Assembly (NCBI RefSeq): GCF_033115175.1
Contig: NC_084836.1
Coordinates: 76,474,253-76,538,252, forward strand
DNA: 64,000 nt
Source: Lepus europaeus
Taxonomy: Eukaryota; Chordata; Mammalia; Lagomorpha; Leporidae
Reading direction: 5' to 3'
Below, one piece after another: positions 30,690 to 42,092 of this stretch. Position 1 is the stretch's first letter. Every line of letters begins with the position of its first letter. The notes under the pieces are model-generated. The model made no database searches. It was not told the DNA's origin and was given only the letters and a program-made list of their open reading frames with translations. Both the position numbers and the translations under genes were made by a program.

Positions 30690-31720
30690 AGAGATGCCCC
30701 TTTTTAAATACATTTTGGCCTTAAAATGTATCTTGTCTGATATTAGTGTATGCACATATTTATTTTTTTCTCCATGTCTATCTCTTTAATTTCAGTCATT
30801 TTATGTCATGAATTTGATGTCAATTATAAACAACATATGGTCATGGCACGTTGGTCTTTTTAAATCACCCCAACTCTTGGTCATTTAAGTGGTATTTACT
30901 CCATTTACACTCAACTGTTTATGTATCTGGGTTTAAACCTACCATCTAACTTAGTGCTCTCTATCTGTCCTGCATGTCCTATGTTTTCTTTCTTGCTGTC
31001 CTTTAGAGAGAATTTTTCTTTAATTGTTCCATTGTCCACCCTTTCCCCATCAGCTTGAAGTTATGAACTTATTATTATCCTGTTAACCTAGATTTTAAGT
31101 CGCATCTTCCACTTACTGAAGCCTATTAATTGGCACCTTTGCCCTCTTTCCAGTTAATGCAAAGGCATAAGAACAATAACATATGTAAATCTCTACTAAC
31201 TTATAAATCATGTATATTATAAATTTTAAGAAGCCATTTGTTAGAGAGAGAGGAGAGGAGAGAGGAGAGAGGAGAGATAGAGCGAGCTGACATCTGCTGC
31301 TTCACTTCTAAATGCCTGTGATGGCTAGGGCTGGGGGTGGCAGGAAGCCAGGTACTCGAGCCATCACTGCTGCCTCCCAGGGTCTGCATTAGCCGGAAGC
31401 TGGAGTCAGGAGTGGGGCTGGATACTGAACCCAGACACTCTGATGCAGGATGTGGGAGCCTTAACCTCTAGGCTAACCAGTGGCCTCTGTCAAATTAAAA
31501 ATTAATAATTAGAAAAACACATTCTTAACTATTTTAATTCTCTCTGTATCTCAATTCTACAGGCTTTATTATGTTTTCTGCACCACTGTTATTGTTTTAT
31601 ACAGATTTGCCCATGGGAGTCTGATTTCTAGATATCCCAGATTCCACCTGGAATCATTTACCTTCTAAGTTCCCTGCACGCTTTCCTTTAATAACCCACT
31701 GTTCATGCCAATTTTATCCC
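30690..31720 (-). mobile_element. L1M ORF2 fragment, antisense, with an old SINE inside
   Basis: atgtatcttgtctgatatta and ttactccatttacactcaac match reverse-strand L1 ORF2. The part beyond the SINE (31490-31720) is weaker. Boundaries are uncertain. Confidence 0.6.
31225..31489 (-). mobile_element. Old CSINE-type element
   Basis: A gagagaggagagagg tract, cttcacttctaaatgcctg, catcactgctgcctcccagg and ggctaaccagtggcc in CSINE order, low identity. Confidence 0.7.
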
Positions 31721-33307
31721 TGTGGAAGCGTCTCCTTCCTGTCCAGTCCTGCAGGGTGTTTTCCCTGGACACATTGCTCCTGCCTGGCCGGTGCGTTCTT
31801 GCACTGTGGCTTAGAGTCCATTCTCACTGGATCTGCTTTCCCTTGCTCTGTTGAGGTCAGCTATCCAAGCAATGGGCGTGTGTGCGGAGGTGATGACCTC
31901 TCCTCCCTCTGCTCTCAATAGTCTCTTTGTAATTGCCTGTTGCAGTTTCATTTGGTTGTTGTTGACTTCAAAATGTAACCTTTTGGGATCTGTAGGACTT
32001 GTTGCCTCATCCATTAGCTCTTCAAATACTGTTTTTGTCTATTTCTTCTTTTTCAAGGAGCCTGATTTCCCACAGTTGGAAATGTCTTAGGCTGTATTTT
32101 CTGTTTCTCCTGCTGCAGTGGTCTGGACTGAGTGCCCTGAGAACAGAGCCCACGATAAAGGCCTGGATGCAAGCAGTTCCCTTTGGATTCTAGGAACACA
32201 CAAGAGGAATGTGGGGTAGGGAACAGGCAGGAGAACCAGTGAACGCATTACTGAGACGGCCGGTGCCGCGGGCTGCTGTGGCTCAACTGTGCAGAACACA
32301 CGAGGACGCTTATCTGCAGAGTCCCTGCACTCACTCACTCAGAATCCGCTGTCAGAAGTGTGGGCTGGCCACCTCTGCTTTCTCCTCCAGGATCTGCAAA
32401 TGCTCCCAGGGAAAAAGCGGCTCCAAACCCCAAGCTCTTCCTCCCGAGCCTCTCGGTCCTCCCTGGATTTGGTCCAGAAATGCTGCTGGGCCATTTTCAG
32501 GCTCACTTGTTCACCATTGTTCCCTGGGGGTGGGAGTCTGAATGACTGCGTAATGTTCCTAAGATGGAAAAGGTTCTGAGTTCCAGTATCTGTTTTAGTT
32601 CCCCAGCCCTCACTCCATGACTGTATCCCCATCGGTACACTCAGCTCCATATTGTTCTTTTGAATGACTGCATATGACATTATTACGTTATTAGTGCCAT
32701 TTAAAGTGATTCCAATTTTTTTACATCAAAAAGGACTGAAAAGAAATATCTGTGTTCATCTTTGTACGTGGCATGAAAATCTATGTATAATTGTGAATCT
32801 GCAAATGTGGTTGTTTTGAGTTGCCATATTCCAAGTGTATACAGCCTATACCTAGAATTTTAGGTATGACAGGCAAGAAGTGTAGCACAAACAGCAAGAC
32901 CATTATAATATAAATAAAGCCTGCAGGCTCAAGATTCTCTTGGTCCTGTAGCTTAGGCTGAGGATCACTAATGGGTGTGCTGTCAGTCAGTTACCAGCTG
33001 TGAGACAGATAGTAGCTAGCACTAAAATGGAATAGAATCATTTCCAAATCATGGCTTCTGCAGTCATCTCTTTTTTTTCCAGAATGTTTTGCAAACCATT
33101 GGATGGAGAATCTATTTTTTTGAGTTCAAGGGCTTAAGACACTGATAAAAATGTGCTCTGTTTTCTCTCAAAATTGGCTCTAAATCTGCTGTGTGCTGAC
33201 TGCTGTTCAGAGCTGTGGACTCTTTGGGTTCAAAGCCAGAGTGGCCCCAGGTGCCTGATGTCCATGAAGTGCTGCTATGGAACACCCAGTAGTTACCAGG
33301 CAAAGTT
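31721..33307. other. Intergenic, unassigned
   Basis: 31850-32100 may be further degraded L1. The rest shows nothing recognisable. Confidence 0.35.
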
Positions 33308-33641
33308 GCTTTTTTTTTTTTTTTTTGACAGGCAGAGTTAGACAGTGAGAGAGAGAGAGAGAGACAGAGATAAAGGTCTTCTTCCATTGGTTCACCCTCC
33401 AAATGGCTGCTATGGCCGGCACGCTGCACTGATCTGAAGCCAGCAGCCAGGTGCTTCCTCCTGATCTCCCATGCAGGTGCAGGGCCCAACGGGCCATCCT
33501 CCATTGCACTCCTGGGCCACAGCAGAGAGCTGGACAGGAAGAGGAGCAACCGGGACTAGAACCAGCGCCCCGACCGGGACTAGAACCCGGTGTGCCGGCG
33601 CCGCAGGCGGAGGATTAGCCTAGTGAGCCATGGCGCCAGCC
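33308..33641 (-). mobile_element. CSINE2
   Basis: Poly(T), gacaggcagagttagacagt through gagccatggcgccagcc. Similar flanks aggcaaagttg and aggcaaggttt. Confidence 0.92.
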
Positions 33642-34299
33642 GAGGCAAGGTTTGTAAGGACCAACAACAGATTACTGTGGCTGCTCTGGAAACACCGGTT
33701 TCTGGCCTGCACTGGAATGACTGGGGCTGAACCTCAGGATGGTGAGGCCTGAATCTAATTTCAGTAGCTCCTGGGGCATTTTACATAGTTGGCCAGGCCC
33801 TGGGACCAGCTCTTAGGGATCACTGATCAAGTCCTTCTATTTTAGTTTAAAATAGTGACCTGGATAAAGAGAACTTTGAAACTAGGCAATAGTTTTATAA
33901 GACATTCTTTGAGCACGAAATATAGAAAACTTACACAGAAACGTATATAAGACATAAATATACAGCTTAACACACAGATGGAAAACAAAACTCAGGTTGT
34001 GATCGGAAGCACTGCCCACGTGTTGGATGCCAACCCCTGCCCATTCCTGATCATGACCTGTGTCCCACTGCCAACTCCGAGCTCTTCAGGGTCCCAGCCC
34101 AGAGCAGGAGTGCTCCCCTGGAATCTCATCCAAGTTCCCACAGCCTCTGCCAGCCCAGAGCTGCCTCTCAGGTGTTTCCTGCAGTCAGGTCAATGTAATG
34201 CGGTGGTGGTGGTGACTCTCTAGGAGCTGCAATGTTAGGGACACTGGTCTCAGGTCCCCATAATGGAATGCTGTATGAATTTCTCTATTTTCCAATTTC

Positions 34300-34300
<1 letters not shown>
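33642..34300. other. Intergenic, unassigned
   Basis: Unique-looking sequence with no gene or repeat that I recognise. Confidence 0.4.
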
Positions 34301-34301
<1 letters not shown>

Positions 34302-34330
<29 letters not shown>

Positions 34331-34340
34331 CAGGCAGAGT

Positions 34341-34386
<46 letters not shown>

Positions 34387-34642
34387 TCCTCCTTCCATTG
34401 GTTCACCCCCCAAATGACTGCTTCGGCTGGCGCTGTGCTGATCTGAAGCCAGGAGCCAGGTGCTTCCTCCTGGTCTCCCATGTGGGTACAGGTGCCCAAA
34501 CACTTGGGCCATCCTCTACTGCCCTCCTGGGCCACAGCAGAGAGCTGAACTGGAAGAGGAGCAACCAGGAACAGAACCAGTGCCCCAACCTGGACTAGAA
34601 CCTGGGGAGCTGGCACTGCAGGTGGAGGATTAGCATAGTGAG
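34302..34642 (-). mobile_element. CSINE2 lacking its 5' head
   Basis: About 28 Ts, then acaggcagagttagacagtg with a 20-unit (ag) run, through gtggaggattagcatagtga. The usual gcgccggcc head is absent. ccaatttcttcttt and ccaattccttctta flank it. Confidence 0.9.
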
Positions 34643-34655
34643 CCAATTCCTTCTT

Positions 34656-34836
34656 AAGCAGTGACCCTGAACTTTGACTTTTAAAATATCTGGGGAACTT
34701 TCAACACTCTCAATATCCAAGCCAAGCTCCCAGACCAGTGATAGCAGAATTTCTGGGGTGGGCCTTGGGTATTGGCACACTTTTTTAAAGCTTTCCAGAT
34801 GATTCCAATGTGTAGCCAATGTTGAGAACCATTGTC
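34656..34836 (+). mobile_element. hAT-Charlie (MER5-like) non-autonomous DNA transposon
   Basis: About 180 bases with agcagtgaccctgaactttg at one end, tttctggggtgggcc in the middle, and gatgattccaatgtgtagcc and ttgagaaccattg at the other end, as in MER5-group elements. The exact subfamily is not certain. Confidence 0.65.
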
Positions 34837-35479
34837 TCCAAATTCATGCTCTGTGGTGACACTGTCATAACCACGATTCATGGTTAGTTGTGGTGGCATT
34901 TGTCACTGCTGCTGGAATACTCACTGTTTGTCCTATTCGATGCCTTTGAGTCCAGCCTTGGTCACTGTGAAGGCCCCGACGCTTCTGCTGGGGAACCCAA
35001 GCTACTGATGGCCCTCCCACCACAGTAGACTCCAAAGGAAGCAAACGGGAAAAGCAGAACTGGGGAAGAAAGGAGACTCAGCCCCTGACCTGGTGCTGAG
35101 TCACTGGTGTGTGAATGTCAAACACAGCAGAGCAGAAACCCCGCCCTTGAGAAAAGCAAAACAGTTAAAATCAGTTAATGAGTTCAGAAGACCTTCCTCC
35201 CTTTAGTTCATGAACACCTGGAGTTCTACACGTCTTCCCTGTAAGGACTTAGGAGCTCAGGGCACCTACTGTAATGACAGTGACGGCAGAGGTTGGGTGT
35301 GCAGTCTCCTAGTGATGCACAGTGCAGATAACATCACAAAAAGACCCCTGCTGGATATTATGTTCCCATCCACATGCAACCAAGAGCCAAGTCCTTCCTA
35401 GGGCCTCCGGTGGCTTAATAGTTTGTGGCAGTAAACCCGTTAGCAAGTTAGTCAATTGCTTCCATCTTTATCATCTGTC

Positions 35480-35800
35480 TCTGTTCCATTTTCTGCTGCT
35501 GTAACAGAATCCTTAGGACTGGGTAATTTATGATGAACAGAAATGTACTTGGCTAACAGTTCTGGAGAGCTGGGGAGTCTAAGTGAATAATGCTGGCATC
35601 TTGTGTTGCATTATCCCATGGCAGAAGCTGGGAAGGCAAGAGAGGGTTGAAGTCACTTTCATAGTAACTCCTGTGATAATGACATTAACTCAATCATGAG
35701 AGCTGAGAACCTTTTCTACTAAATCTGGAGTGACCTTAAGAATCCTCTCTCATGGGGCACTGAAGGAATTTTCACGGTCAGCTTATTTTTCATCATGCGT
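35480..35800 (-). mobile_element. MLT1/MST-type LTR (ERVL-MaLR), antisense
   Basis: ctgctgctgtaacagaatcc, actgggtaatttatgatgaa, cagttctggagagctgggga and aactcaatcatgagagctga follow the reversed MaLR LTR. Confidence 0.8.
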
Positions 35801-36002
35801 TCAACCTGCCAGTCCCACCCGGTCCATGTCCACAACACCCAGTCTGTTCTGTTGGTTCCTGCCCAACAGTCCATGGGCCAGGGGATCATCAGTCCAGGAC
35901 TCTGCACCTCACTGCAGCTGGAAACCTGAGAGACTACAGTCAGACTACAGTGGGATAGGGGAAATGCGGTGTCATGGAGAGTTGTCTTATTTTTCCAATT
36001 TT

Positions 36003-36338
36003 TAAAAGGTAATTTTATTTGAGAGGCAGACTCACAGAAAAGGGAAGGGGGGAAGGAGAAAGTGCTCCCCCTGCTGGTTCACTGTCCAAAAGCCTGCAAT
36101 GGCTAGGGCTGGGCAAGGCTGAATGGGGCTGGCCAGGCTGAAGCTGAGAGCTGGAAACTGGCACCTGCTATGTGGATGGCAGAGATCTGATTACTTAAGT
36201 CATCACCTCTGCCCCTCAGAGTCTACATTAGCAGGAAGCTGGAATCAGGAGCTGGAGCCGAATCTCAAAGCCAGGCATTCCGATACGTGAAGTGTGTCCC
36301 AGCTGGTGTCTTAACTACTGTGCCAAACGCCCACCCCG
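36003..36338 (-). mobile_element. Old CSINE-type element
   Basis: attttatttgagaggcagac, ctgctggttcactgtcc, gctggaatcaggagctggag and actgtgccaaacgcccaccc in order. An older subfamily. Confidence 0.75.
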
Positions 36339-37413
36339 AGAGCTGGCTCGGAGTCCATGCTTTTCCGTTGTGGACAGGTCTAAGCAGGAGGCACTAGGGG
36401 CAGAACAAACTACTCCCTGGACATTAGCTTAGATGCATCAGGCCCTGTCTACTGCGCACGTAGCAAGTAGCCTGCAGGTCAGTGGCTCAGTGGCACCTCC
36501 AAGGACCTGGGCGTTTCCATTCTGCTGTTTAGATCTCAAGGTGTTGTCCCATGGTCACAGATGCTGCTACTGCTCCAAGCATAACTCAGGGGAAGAGCAG
36601 GGAAGGTTCCATCGATCCCTTTCATTGGAAAAACAAAAACTTTCCTAGATGTCAAGAGAATTCCTAGGTTTCTGTTTTTATCTCATGGCTAGAACCCTGC
36701 CTGTGACCATCTTGGCTTCATAAGATGGGAAGGTGACAATGTATCTTTTCCAGGGCCACAGCAAAAGCAGCCCAGGTTGGGGGTTGGTGTGGGAGCATTA
36801 GAGCAAAGATAGGGTGGGGAGAATGACTGCCCCCATGGACTTACGGACTTTCCAGGTCCTCACTCCAGTCCCTGGGAGGCCTGGCTGTGCTTGGTATCCA
36901 GAAATCCTGCCCATAAACCCCTCCTCATCCTAAGCTGGCCACTGTGATGTCTCTGGCAACTGCCTGATCTCTAAGACTCTTTTTTTCTACCATGAACAAG
37001 GTAGTCTGCCTTCTTTAGCTTTACCAGGTCCCACCTGAACTGAAGCCAGAGCTTGCTCCCACGACACAAGTGACCTTGAATGCCTTGACTGAGCAGGCTG
37101 CTCCCGGTCCTGCTTTCTTGGACACACAGGCAAGGAGCAGGGCTCAGCCTGTCTGTCGCCCTTCTTTGCCCTTCAGTCCGTTCTTCGGTGACCACTCAGT
37201 GACCTCCAAGTCTACCTATAACTATCACTGCTGTTTACCCTTCCCTGGGTGCCCCACTTTGGCCTCTTTGCCAGTTTCTTATCATTCCCTATCCCCCCAA
37301 CCCACCTATTTTACTCTTACTTCTCCAAGTGTATAGGACACTTCCTCCAAGAAGTCTTCACTGGTCACTCCGCCTTCTCATGGCCCCAAGTGTGCTGCAG
37401 CTGTTTTTTTCTG
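36339..37413. other. Intergenic, unassigned
   Basis: Unique-looking. No exon, RNA gene or repeat recognised. Confidence 0.4.
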
Positions 37414-37427
37414 TGGCACTGCTTTAT

Positions 37428-38124
37428 TTTATTTTATTTTATTTTATTTTAATTTTTAAAAAGATTTTATTCAGGAGCCGGCACTGTGGCTCACTTGGTT
37501 AATCCTCTGCCTGCGGCGCCAGCATCCCATATGGACGCCAAGTTCTTGTCCCGGTTGCTCCTCTTCCAGTCCAGCTCTCTGCTATGGCCCGGGAGGGCAG
37601 TAGAGGATGGCCCAAGTGTTTGGGCACCTGCACCTGCATGGGAGACCAGGAGAAGCACCTGGCTCCTGGCTTCAGATCAGCACAGCGCCAGCTGAAGCGG
37701 CCATTTGGGGGGTGAACCAACGGAAGGAAGACCTTTCTCTCTCTCTCTCTCTCTTACTGTCTATAACTCTACCTGTCAAATAAATTTTTTTTAAAAAAGA
37801 TTTTATTTGTTTATTTGAGAGTTAGAGTTATAGCAGTGAGAGAGAGAGAGAGACAGAGAGAAAGGTTTTCCGTCTGCTGGTTCACTCCCCAAATGGCCTC
37901 TATGGCTGGAGCTGCACCGATCTAAGCCAGGAGCCAGGAGCTTCCTCTGGTCTCCCACACGGGTGCAGGGGCCCAAGGACTTGGGCCATCTTGTACTGCT
38001 TTCCCAGGCCATAGCAGAGAGCTAGACTGGAAGTGGAGCAGCTAGGATTAGAACTGGTGCCCATATGGGATGCAGGCGCTTCAGGCCAGGGCATTAACCC
38101 ACTGCGCCACAGCGCCGGCCCCTA
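37428..38124 (-). mobile_element. CSINE split by a plus-strand CSINE in its tail
   Basis: The tail piece 37428-37472 is an expanded tttta repeat plus aaaaagattttatt. The body runs 37790-38124, ending cgccacagcgccggcc. tggcactgctttat is exact at 37414-37427 and 38125-38138. Confidence 0.88.
37473..37789 (+). mobile_element. CSINE inserted in another CSINE's tail
   Basis: Begins ggagccggcactgtggctca and ends acctgtcaaataaat. The host tail motif (aaaaagattttatt, aaaaaagattttatt) occurs on both sides. Confidence 0.88.
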
Positions 38125-38315
38125 TGGCACTGCTTTATAACAGCTATTATGTCTCTTATCTCCTCTCCTAGATTACAATACCCATGTAGGCTGGCTCGCT
38201 GCACGTCTGCTGTGTTTGTCACAGCACTTGGCACAGGGCAGCCTTTCAACGGGTATTTGTGGGAGGAACTGAAAGAACCCGATTGGGAAAAAAGCACTAG
38301 ATTAGAAAGAGGGCT

Positions 38316-38713
38316 TGTTAGGAAACTGGCACAGTTTTATCTATGGTGCGATCTACACCCTGATTTACATCCTATGCCCTGGCTCCCCCCGCCATTGCTG
38401 AAAGCCAGGTGGCCACATGGCCCAACCATTGGTGTCAAGCTCCCCCCCATTCTAATGGGATTCGCTGCTCCTACTTCCCTGCCTGCCCTCTGGCAAAGTT
38501 TTAAAAGGGCCTGTTCCTGAACACGTGGCTCTCTTGGCTCCTCTTGTCTGCTCTCCTCTCCCCCCTCTCCTCTCTGTTTCTCTCTTATACTCTCCTTCTC
38601 TCTCTTTTCCTTCTTCACCCCTCCCCTCCAGCCTGCTGGGTTTTCCCAATAAACCCTTTCCCTTACTCCGGTGTTCAGTGTGCTTTGTGATGGCCTAACA
38701 GAAATACATAACA
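38316..38713 (+). mobile_element. Probable solo LTR, endogenous retrovirus
   Basis: Begins tgttaggaaactgg and contains a TATA-like ttttaaaa (about 38499-38506), a CT-rich stretch and AATAAA (38648-38653). It ends either at cctaaca (38700), a perfect 7-bp inverted repeat of the start, or at ataaca (38713), where gagct matches the upstream gggct at 4 of 5 bases. No internal retroviral genes. Confidence 0.55.
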
Positions 38714-38879
38714 GAGCTTGTTCCCGGTTTTAGCTGTGAGGCACGTTAGCTGTCTGCCTGGCACCACACACCCCTTCTTCCATGCTGCAAAGCCTTGAGT
38801 TTGTTGAGATAAACGTCTGGCAGCAGGACAGTGTTTCAGTGGCTACAATTCTCACCCCTAGTCCCAGGCTGGCCTAACC

Positions 38880-39292
38880 TAGTGTTTCTCAACCAAGGTT
38901 GAGAACCAGGGTATTGTCTGGGGATTTGTTTTTAAGATTTATTTACTTATTTGAAACTAAGATTTATATATAGAGAGATTTTCCATCCACTGGTTCACTC
39001 CCTAGATGGCTGCAATAGCCAGGAGTCAGGAGCTTCATCCAGGTCTCTGATATGGGTGCAGGGGCCTAAGCACTTGGGCCTTTTTCCACTGTGTTCCCAG
39101 GCTATTAGCAGGGAGCTGGTTGGAAGTAGAGCAGCCAGGACTGGAGCCAAAATCTGGGGACCTGGCTGACCATCCGACCAGGTGTAATATTACTGCCATC
39201 TAGTGGCTGGAGGCCAGGACGGCTGTTAAACATCCTACAATGAGCCCCCACCCCCTTGTCAAATGTCTTTAGCACTGAGGTTGAGGAACCTG
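38880..39292 (+). mobile_element. MER20 (hAT-Charlie) split by a CSINE
   Basis: Left part has tgtttctcaacc and gttgagaacc. The right part has ctgccatctagtggctggag, ctgttaaacatcctacaatg and tagcactgaggttgaggaac, in the same order and spacing as MER20. Confidence 0.7.
38928..39175 (-). mobile_element. CSINE inside MER20
   Basis: taagatttatttacttattt through catccactggttcactccct and gcagggagctggttgg. The head is incomplete. Confidence 0.8.
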
Positions 39293-39295
39293 ATC

Positions 39296-40240
39296 TAACC
39301 AATCATAGTAACTGGTTCTGGCAAGATGAGAAAGTCCGCCTGGTTGGCAGCTGGGCTGCAGGGTGGGGTGGGAGGACTGAGAACTGAAACATAGCACAAG
39401 CAAAGCTGATTTCACCGTGACTCAAAAACAGAAAAACTGTAGTGTGTCATGCAACACAAATGATTGGCGCTCAGAGCATTTTCATACCAGCTGGTTCTGA
39501 CTCACGCTGTCCCAGATAAGATCAGGAGCTGCTCCCCAGCACCTCCACACAGACTAAGTGTTCCAGAGGCAAGACCGCTGGTTCCTCAGTGACTGAGCTG
39601 GTTTATGAACTCTGACCAGTTCCTGCCAAGAGCATCTATAACAAAGTCAGCCCCCAAGCTACACGAGGACCCCTGGACAACCCTGCTTGCTCTGAGGAGC
39701 CTCACAAGTTCCCTGGTGCATTCCCTTGCTTGAGTCCAACAAACCCAAAGGATGAAGATGGCGTGGTTCTGGCTGCTTTCAGTTGGTGGGGTTTTAACAC
39801 TGGGCACGGAATACAAGCCACTGTAGTTCAGTGGGCTCAGAGCTACCATCAGGCCTATTCAAAGTGCATTGGAAGCAATGAGGAAGGTTTTGTGCTTGGG
39901 AAATTTGAGGCAAGATTTCCAGCAACAATATTTGAAGTGGATCCTGAATGATAAAAAAGATTTGGGGGTGAAGAGAGTGGAAGACAGAGAACCACAATAA
40001 GAAACAATGCAGACAAAAGTGGGGAGGCATAGAATCAGAAAGGGCAAGCAATCCTGAGGGTCTGACATAGGGGTGTCAGGCAGAGAAGGAAGATCCAGAC
40101 AGGCAGGAAAAGATCAGAGCATACAGCATGTTGTGAAAACTATCCATGTGATAACAACAGTACTGACTGTGTTGTGTGATACGGAATGACAGAAAATGTT
40201 GCTCAGGGCTGAGTTATCACCTGGGGTTGCTGCAGAACTA
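39296..40240. other. Intergenic, unassigned
   Basis: No recognisable gene or repeat. A G-run at 40243-40260 precedes the next SINE. Confidence 0.4.
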
Positions 40241-40257
40241 GATTGGGGGGGGGGGGG

Positions 40258-40569
40258 GGGACAGTGCTGCGGTGCAGTGGGTTAAAGTCTTGGCTTAAAG
40301 CACCGGCATCCCATATGGGCGCCGGTTCGAGACTCAGCTGCTCCACTTCCGATCCAGCTCCCTGCTATGGCCTGGGAAAGCAGTATAAGATGGCCAAAGT
40401 CCTGGGCCCCTGCACCCACATGGGAGACCCGGAAGAAACTCCTGGCTTCGGATCGGCACAGCTCCAGCCGTTGTGGCCATCTGGGGAGTGAACCAGCGGA
40501 TGGAAGACCTCTCTCCCTGTCTCTACCTCTCTCTAGCTTTTTCAAAAAAAAAAAAAAAAAAAAAAAAAA
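40258..40569 (+). mobile_element. CSINE
   Basis: gggacagtgctgcggtgcag, catcccatatgggcgccggt, and a tail of about 26 As. Full length. Confidence 0.92.
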
Positions 40570-40751
40570 GCCTGGATTTGGATAAGAACCACCCACTGCC
40601 CTCACGCTGGTTCTCCAGCTCTTGAATGAATACAAAACATTCATGTGGAATTCTAGTGCCACCTAGCACTGAACAAGGTAACAGCACCTTCTTATTGGGA
40701 GAGCTTCCAAGTGCAGTCAGGACATTCACCGCCTCCCCCACCCCCACCCCA

Positions 40752-41008
40752 AGATTTATTTATTTATTTGAAAGGCAGAGAGAGAGAGAGAGAGAGAATA
40801 TGAGAATATCTTCCATCCATTTGTTCTCTCCCTAAATTGCTGGGGTTGAGCCAGGAGCCTGGAACTCCACCTGGTCCCACGTGGGGGCTGGGCTCCAAGC
40901 ACTTGGGCTTTCCCAGGCGCATTAGCTGAGAGCTGGATCGGAAGTGGAGCAGCCGGGGCTCCCATCGGCACTCACATGGGATGCTGGCGTGGCAGGGGTG
41001 GCTTAACT
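40752..41008 (-). mobile_element. CSINE, internally shortened
   Basis: aagatttatttatttatttg, an (ag) run, cacatgggatgctggcgtgg. Lacks part of the centre. Confidence 0.85.
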
Positions 41009-41204
41009 TCAGTCAGTACGATTTTTAATGTAACAATTGCTTTAAAGGGAAAATCTTGATCTTGTGAAGAGCATTTGCTGGAAGCGACTGAAAGAGGTGC
41101 AGGTCTCAGATTCTGGGCAGAAGAAACCAAGACCGGTTGCCACTGGCACTAGGAACCATCTCGGGGAAAGACAGTCCAAATGCAGCGTTCAGAATCAACT
41201 TCCG

Positions 41205-41405
41205 GAAGTCGGCGTTGTGGCGCGGCCAAGTTCACCTGCTGTTGCCCGGGGTCCCCTGCCCTGACAGCTCTGGTCATCTGGGGAGTGAGCCAGTGGGTGG
41301 AAGCTCTCTCTCTGTCTACACTAGGGAGCTGCGTTGGAAGTGGAGCAGCCGGTCCAGGGCTCCTGTGGGTTGCTGGCTTCGCAGACACTGGCCTTCTGCC
41401 ATTAG
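41205..41405. mobile_element. Rearranged CSINE mosaic
   Basis: A plus-strand head (gtcggcgttgtggcgcggcc) and 3' part (catctggggagtgagccagt) are joined at about 41325 to a minus-strand piece (agggagctgcgttggaagtg, gagcagccgg). This suggests deletion plus inversion of SINE sequence just upstream of the APMAP CpG island. Confidence 0.55.
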
Positions 41406-41856
41406 CTTAGCTTTGCTGAGGGAGGGAGGCAGGGACCTGGGCTGCGGTCTGCCCGCCGTGCTCTCCCCGCACCGGCAAAGACCCTTGTTGCGGGCTCCCT
41501 ACAACACCAGTCTTGGCCGGTTCTGCCTCTACTTAGCTTTCATAAACTTTCCCTGACGTCCGTCGTAACCTTCACCCAAAGACCCTAAGCCCCAACCCTG
41601 CCGCGTCCCCCACCACAGGGAAACATGTTCCCGCCGCTTCTCTCCGCTAACAGAACCCGCACCGCGCCGTGAAGCGATCATGCGGGTCTCACCGTCAGAA
41701 TGAGGCGGTGGGCGCAGGTGTGGGGGCAGCCAGCCGCTCTCTGGACCCCTCAGGCCGAGACGGAGCGGCACCGCAGCGACGCCCGCACTCACTCTGGAAC
41801 CGCCTCAGCGCCCCGGATCCCAGAAGGCGCGAGCCGGTTCTCCAGAGCCCGCCCGG

Positions 41857-41990
41857 AAGGGGCGGGGCCGACGCTGCGGATTGGCCTGCCTCGGACACAC
41901 GTCATTTCCGGGCGCCGCAGGGCGGGGCGGGGCGGGAGTCCGAGCCCGCGCTGCTCATTTCCAGAGGCGGCTGCGGGCTGAACTGGTGTG
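41857..41990 (+). promoter_or_regulatory. APMAP: APMAP core promoter region
   Basis: Immediately upstream of the start codon are a GC box (ggggcggggc, 41859-41868), an inverted CCAAT (ggattggcc, 41878-41886), a CRE-like acacgtca (41897-41904) and tandem GC boxes (ggcggggcggggcggg, 41921-41936). There is no TATA box. This is a typical TATA-less housekeeping promoter; the start site probably lies within about 41930-41980. Confidence 0.7.
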
Positions 41991-42000
41991 TCTTGCCAAC

Positions 42001-42092
42001 ATGAGCGAGGCGGACGGGCTGCGGCAGCGCAGGCCCCTGCGGCCGCAGGTGGTCACCGACGATGGCCAGGCCCCGGAAACTAAGGACGGCAG
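42001..42092 (+). CDS. APMAP: APMAP coding exon 1 (residues 1-30, split Ser31)
   Basis: ATG is preceded by cttgccaac, an adequate Kozak context (A at -3). The exon encodes the basic cytoplasmic N-terminus MSEADGLRQRRPLRPQVVTD...ETKDG and ends in AG|gtgtgc. The donor is weaker than the others in the window but joins in frame (AG|C) to exon 2. Confidence 0.94.

Noticed and set aside
34343..34383. CRISPR-like or satellite array from (ag)n runs in antisense SINEs
   Set aside because: These are simple-repeat parts of the CSINE tail; there are no spacers and no regular repeat units.
29486..38713. The two LTR-like segments as ends of one provirus
   Set aside because: They differ in sequence, length, orientation and flanking duplication, and no gag-pol-env remnants lie between.
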